Shown here: in pieces, positions 60,258 to 64,000 of the stretch
How positions within the stretch are numbered: the stretch's first letter is position 1
Layout: every line of letters starts with the position of its first letter
Assembly: GCA_040217175.1 (NCBI GenBank)
Contig: JAVJNT010000002.1
Coordinates: 868,001-932,000, forward strand
DNA: 64,000 nucleotides
Direction of reading: 5' to 3'
Source of the DNA: Phycisphaerales bacterium
GTDB lineage: Bacteria; Planctomycetota; Phycisphaerae; Phycisphaerales; UBA1924
Translations under genes and position numbers: made by a program
The notes under the pieces: model-generated
What the model saw: the letters and a program-made list of their open reading frames with translations, nothing else
What the model was told of the DNA's origin: nothing
Database searches by the model: none

Positions 60258-60611
60258 ATGATGACGCAGAGTACGAACACAACGCGAACGACTGTCGGAG
60301 GCCGAGCGGCATCGCTCGCGGCCTTTGCGGCGTTGCTCGTGGTCATCGCCTCTGCCGACGCCGCGATGCGCGTCGCGCCCCAGGGCCTTCGCGTCGCCAC
60401 CGATGGCCGCCCGGCCCGCACCAGCCTGATCGGGCTCGGCCGGATGGTCGAGGGCCTGCTGGCGTGCGCGACGGTGACGGACGCGGGCAGCCGCGTGTCG
60501 CTGGTGGTTGCCACGTCCCACGAGCCCGAGCCGGCGCAGGTCGCCGGCACGCCGGCCGCAGCGTTCGGGCGTCACGACCTGATCGACCTGCCCCCGCCCG
60601 CACGGGCGTAA
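60258..60611 (+). CDS. Hypothetical exported protein
   Basis: A 117-aa protein of unknown family. A hydrophobic segment near residues 17-36 (ASLAAFAALLVVIASADA) looks like a signal peptide. The mature part has RVAPQGLRVATDGRP and RVSLVVATSHEP, with no Cys motif. No ribosome-binding site is obvious before the paired ATGs. Coding nature is plausible but not strong. It lies between the NrdJ-like gene and secA. Confidence 0.5.
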   Translation: MMTQSTNTTRTTVGGRAASLAAFAALLVVIASADAAMRVAPQGLRVATDGRPARTSLIGLGRMVEGLLACATVTDAGSRVSLVVATSHEPEPAQVAGTPAAAFGRHDLIDLPPPARA

Positions 60612-60759
60612 TGGTCCAACGACGGCGTGGGCGCTCTCGGGCGGCCCGGGCCGTGGCAACTCTGGCCCGAGATCGCTTCCAACATTCACTGAGACCCTTC
60701 GGGGCGCCGCGGCGTGCGCATCAGTACGGCCGGGGGCGCGCCATCGCGAGGCATTGCAC

Positions 60760-63700
60760 ATGGCAGGCAACCAGGGCATCCCGGTCATCGGACCGGTCTT
60801 GAACAAGATCATCGGCACCCGCAACGAGCGGTTCGTCAAGAAGTACACGACGAAGGTCGAGCAGATCAACGCGCTCAGCGACGAGATGAGCGCGCTGACC
60901 GACTCGGAGATCAAGAGCAAGTTTCGCTCGTACCGCAAGCGCATCGACGGCGGCGAGAAGGCCGAGGCGCTGCTGCCCGAGGTGTTCGCCATCGCCCGCG
61001 AGGCGATGGACCGGGCGGTGGGCATCCGCAACACGCTCAATCCTGAGCACGAGTTCGACCCCAGCGGCCTGCCCGAGGACATGCAAAAGCTGCACGCCGA
61101 ACTGATGAAGCAGGCCGGCGAGCTGCCGCCGATGCTGCCGCGGACGTTCATGGGCGAAGGGCCCCAGGGAGCCGTGCCCGACGAGAAGGACGAGTTCCTT
61201 GGCTCGACCGAGGTGATCCCCGGCTGGATGCGGGTCGAGATCCCTCCGGCGTTCTACGCCGCGGTGCGAGAGCTGATCCCCGAGAGCCGGCCGCCGTTCC
61301 GGACGCGGCCGTTCGACGTGCAGCTCTTGGGCGCCATGGTGCTCAGCCAGGGCAAGATCGCCGAGATGAAGACGGGCGAGGGCAAGACGATCGTCGCGCC
61401 GCTGGCCACGTGCCTGGCGGCGGTCGAGGGCATGAAGATCCACGTCGTGACGGTGAACGACTACCTCGTGCAACGCGACCGCGACTGGACGTTCCCGTTC
61501 TTCCACGCGCTGGGCATGACGGTCGGGGCCATCCACCCCCAGCACATGCAGCCCGAAGAGATCAAGCGGCACATGTACCGCTGCGACGTGGTCTACGGCA
61601 CGACCAGCGAGTTCGGCTTCGACTACCTCCGCGACAACATGAAGCGGTCGGTGGCCGAGCAGGTGCAGCGTCGCCGCGAGTTCGCGATCGTCGACGAGGT
61701 CGACTCGACGCTGATCGACGAGGCGCGCACACCGCTGATCATCAGCGGCCCGGCCCACGAGGACAGGCCGCGGTACGAGCAGGCCGACGAGCTGGCCCGC
61801 CACCTGGTCGAGCTCAACAAGCCCTGGACCCAGGCCGACGAGAAGGCCCAGGAGGCCATCAACCGCATCAAGTCGATCGAGGGCGACATTCGCACGGCCC
61901 GCAGCAAGGACGACGCCAAGCAGATGCAGGCCGAGCTTGCCGAGCTGAAGAAGAACCTGCCCGCGCTCGAAGAGGAGCGCGATCGGCACACGCAGTACTA
62001 CGAGATCAAGCCCGAGCGCAAGCAGGCCTACCTGACGCACGAGGGCATCGCCGAGGCGCAGCGCAAGGCCGGCGTGGGCTCGTTCTACGTCGACGAGAAC
62101 ATGGACCTGCCCCACCTGATGGAGCAGGCGCTGCGCGCCCACGTGGTGTACGAGCTGGACCGCGACTACGTGATCATGAACTCGCAGAACCCCCAGACGG
62201 GCCAGAACGAGCCCAGCGTCGTGATCGTCGACACGTTCACGGGCCGGCCCATGATCGGGCGGCAGTGGAGCGACGGCTTGCACCAGGCCGTCGAGGCCAA
62301 GGAGAAGGTCCCCGTCAAGCAGGAGACGCAGACCGTCGCGACGGTGACGATCCAGAACTTCTTCAAGATGTATGAGCGGCTGGCGGGCATGACGGGCACG
62401 GCCGACACCGAGGCCCAGGAATTCAACGACATCTACAGCCTCGACGTCGTGAGCATCCCCACCAACCGCGAGGTGGTCCGCAACGACTACGACGACCTGA
62501 TGTTCCTCCGCGAGAAGGACAAGTGGGAGGCCATCGTCGACGAGATCAAGGCGTTCCACGACGTGGGGCGGCCCATCCTCGTTGGTACGACCAGCGTGGA
62601 GCGGAGCGAGTTCCTCGGCAAGATGCTGCAGCGCAAGCACGGCGTGAAGCACGAGGTGCTCAACGCCAAGCAGCACGAGCGCGAGGCCCACATCGTGGTC
62701 AACGCCGGCCAGCTCGGCGCCGTGATGATCGCCACGAACATGGCCGGCCGCGGCACGGACATCAAGCTGGGCAAGTGCTCGCGCGAGCAGCTCATCGACC
62801 ACTGGCTTCGCCGTGGCATCGCGTCTCGTGAGCTGAAGCCGGACGCGAACGAGGAGCAACTCCGCGAGAACGTCTTCCGCAAGATGGCCCAGACCGAGCT
62901 GAAGGGTGACGGCCTGAGCAAGCGGGACGTCGAGCAGATGCCCTTCGAGGAGGTCGAGCTCGCGCTGCTGAAGCACTGGTCGATCACGTACACCTACATG
63001 ACCGACAAGCAGGTGCAGGCCGCCACGTGCGACGAGCTCATGGCCGAGCTCGATGCGTGCGGTCGGTTCCTGATCCACCGCATCCGCTGGTTCGACAACA
63101 TCGAGGACATGGGCGGGCTGCACGTCATCGGCACCGAGCGGCACGAGAGCCGGCGCATCGACAACCAGCTCCGCGGCCGTTCGGGCCGCCAGGGCGACCA
63201 GGGCTCGACGCGGTTCTTCGTGAGCCTGGAAGACCCGCTCATGAAGATGTTCGCGGGGGCGGCCATGCAGAACTTCCTGTCGAAGGTCGGCGGCATGAAG
63301 GAGGGCGACGCCATCGAGCACCCGTGGCTGAGCAAGAGCTTCGAGCGGGCCCAGCGGAAGGTCGAGGAACGCAACTTCCAGATCCGCAAGAACATCCTCG
63401 AGTACGACGAGGTCATGGAGCACCAGCGGCAGTTCTTCTACGGCCTGCGACAGCGGGCGCTCGAGGGCCGCGACGTGAAGGGCCTGGTGCTGGGCTACAT
63501 CGACGTGGTCATCGACGAGGCCTGCGAGCAGTACCTCGACAAGGACTACCCCGCCGAGTGCGCCGCCGAGTACGCCAAGCAGCAGCTCGACTGCTCGATC
63601 ATGCCCGATCGCCTGCGTGGCAAGGACCACGAGGAGATGGACGCCGCCATCCGCCGAGAGGCCAAGGAAGACGCGCGGCAGATGATCGACCTGACGCTGG

Positions 63701-64000
63701 GCGAATACATGCCCATGGAGGGCTCGGAAGTCAGCGTCGACTTCGATTCGGCCGGCCTGATCAACTGGGCCAAGAGCCGCTTCGACGTGGAGTTGCACGC
63801 GGCCGACCTCCGCGAGGGCGGGGCGGCCGAGCGACGGCACGTGTTCGACACGCTCGTCGAGCGAGCCCACGAGAAGATCGACGATGCCGACCTGGCCGGC
63901 CTGGCTCGCTTTACCGAGAAGCACTACGGTGCCCACGAGCTGGCCAAGTGGGTCAAGGGCCGCTTCGGCTTCGACGTCGAGGTCTCGGCGCTCGTGAAGG
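60760..64000 (+). CDS. secA: Preprotein translocase ATPase SecA (3' end beyond window)
   Basis: The motor that drives proteins through SecYEG. The first 1080 codons are present; the end lies outside. Walker A is MKTGEGKTIVA near residue 208, about 100 later than in E. coli because ~95 extra residues sit between the N-terminal helices and RPFDVQLLGAMVL. YGTTSEFGFDYLRDNM, IVDEVDSTLIDEARTPL, GTTSVERSE, NMAGRGTDIKLG and RSGRQGDQGSTRFF are the helicase motifs. The start MAGNQGIP is the first ATG before the conserved helices. No SecM-like leader is visible upstream. Confidence 0.97.
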   Translation, partial: MAGNQGIPVIGPVLNKIIGTRNERFVKKYTTKVEQINALSDEMSALTDSEIKSKFRSYRKRIDGGEKAEALLPEVFAIAREAMDRAVGIRNTLNPEHEFDPSGLPEDMQKLHAELMKQAGELPPMLPRTFMGEGPQGAVPDEKDEFLGSTEVIPGWMRVEIPPAFYAAVRELIPESRPPFRTRPFDVQLLGAMVLSQGKIAEMKTGEGKTIVAPLATCLAAVEGMKIHVVTVNDYLVQRDRDWTFPFFHALGMTVGAIHPQHMQPEEIKRHMYRCDVVYGTTSEFGFDYLRDNMKRSVAEQVQRRREFAIVDEVDSTLIDEARTPLIISGPAHEDRPRYEQADELARHLVELNKPWTQADEKAQEAINRIKSIEGDIRTARSKDDAKQMQAELAELKKNLPALEEERDRHTQYYEIKPERKQAYLTHEGIAEAQRKAGVGSFYVDENMDLPHLMEQALRAHVVYELDRDYVIMNSQNPQTGQNEPSVVIVDTFTGRPMIGRQWSDGLHQAVEAKEKVPVKQETQTVATVTIQNFFKMYERLAGMTGTADTEAQEFNDIYSLDVVSIPTNREVVRNDYDDLMFLREKDKWEAIVDEIKAFHDVGRPILVGTTSVERSEFLGKMLQRKHGVKHEVLNAKQHEREAHIVVNAGQLGAVMIATNMAGRGTDIKLGKCSREQLIDHWLRRGIASRELKPDANEEQLRENVFRKMAQTELKGDGLSKRDVEQMPFEEVELALLKHWSITYTYMTDKQVQAATCDELMAELDACGRFLIHRIRWFDNIEDMGGLHVIGTERHESRRIDNQLRGRSGRQGDQGSTRFFVSLEDPLMKMFAGAAMQNFLSKVGGMKEGDAIEHPWLSKSFERAQRKVEERNFQIRKNILEYDEVMEHQRQFFYGLRQRALEGRDVKGLVLGYIDVVIDEACEQYLDKDYPAECAAEYAKQQLDCSIMPDRLRGKDHEEMDAAIRREAKEDARQMIDLTLGEYMPMEGSEVSVDFDSAGLINWAKSRFDVELHAADLREGGAAERRHVFDTLVERAHEKIDDADLAGLARFTEKHYGAHELAKWVKGRFGFDVEVSALVK

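Noticed and set aside
60721-63936. A very long open frame on the minus strand opposite secA, and similar ones opposite the LptC/LptA-like, ileS and HEAT-like genes
   Set aside because: In GC-rich DNA the antisense of a real gene rarely has stop codons. These frames are rich in His, Val, Leu and Arg, have no known motifs, and lie wholly over well-supported genes.

Overview
The window is about 64 kb of GC-rich, densely coding bacterial DNA. I infer a member of the Planctomycetota, most likely of the class Phycisphaerae. Three unrelated secreted proteins end in the same C-terminal module: two Asp-rich calcium loops, each followed by (T/D)(I/L)FD-(F/L)-L, ending in GC. This is the 'GC-type dockerin' tag known from Phycisphaerales. 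Other pointers are a large SecA insertion, a separately encoded C-terminal domain of B12-dependent ribonucleotide reductase, weak or missing Shine-Dalgarno sites beside GTG starts, and lipopolysaccharide genes (kdsC, LptC/LptA-like) that imply an outer membrane. No phage, insertion sequence, CRISPR array or rRNA was seen. Two tRNA genes (Val-UAC, Lys-CUU) are present, neither with an encoded CCA.

Layout. 0-12 kb: FAD oxidoreductase, tRNA-Val, a secreted propeller-like protein with dockerin, dnaB, pdxH, an HDOD protein, a three-part alpha/beta-hydrolase/membrane/ATP-grasp fusion, rlmN and a pseudopilin. 12-24 kb: dps, a secreted serine hydrolase with dockerin, a DNA glycosylase with a glutamine amidotransferase, a Deg9-like protease, a methyltransferase with a PfkB kinase, rarD, a CIA30-fasciclin protein, tRNA-Lys, a glycine-zipper lipoprotein and a hypothetical gene. 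23.5-30 kb, all on the minus strand: ileS, a soluble histidine kinase with an NtrC-type sigma-54 activator, a frameshifted DUF1643 gene, and an exonuclease III gene whose start overlaps the DUF1643 stop.

30-40 kb: a HEAT-like protein translationally coupled to a membrane protein, an AT-richer segment carrying an orphan zinc-ribbon-like gene that abuts an isolated nuoC, a TIM-barrel-like gene, a TolB-like propeller lipoprotein and a second lipoprotein (each preceded by a clear intrinsic terminator), and a XerC-type recombinase. 40-47 kb: glutaminase and a six-gene minus-strand export operon. That operon holds a Cys-rich exported peptide, a MacA-like adaptor, an ATPase, two FtsX-type permeases and a lipoprotein with a CX6CX6CC motif. 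47-64 kb: TrpG/PabA-like amidotransferase, a DUF1444-like gene, acpP-fabF, a FliN-like protein, a third dockerin protein, the kdsC-LptC/LptA-like pair, an aminotransferase, psuG, an HU-like protein with a basic tail, a D-2-hydroxyacid dehydrogenase, the NrdJ C-terminal domain, and secA running off the window edge.

Much of the content is housekeeping. The points most worth a second look are the shared GC-dockerin tag, the Cys-rich export operon, the hydrolase/ATP-grasp fusion, the AT-rich segment beside nuoC, the DUF1643 frameshift, and 25-base direct repeats upstream of the HU gene. Many convergent pairs are packed so tightly that their stop codons overlap or touch.
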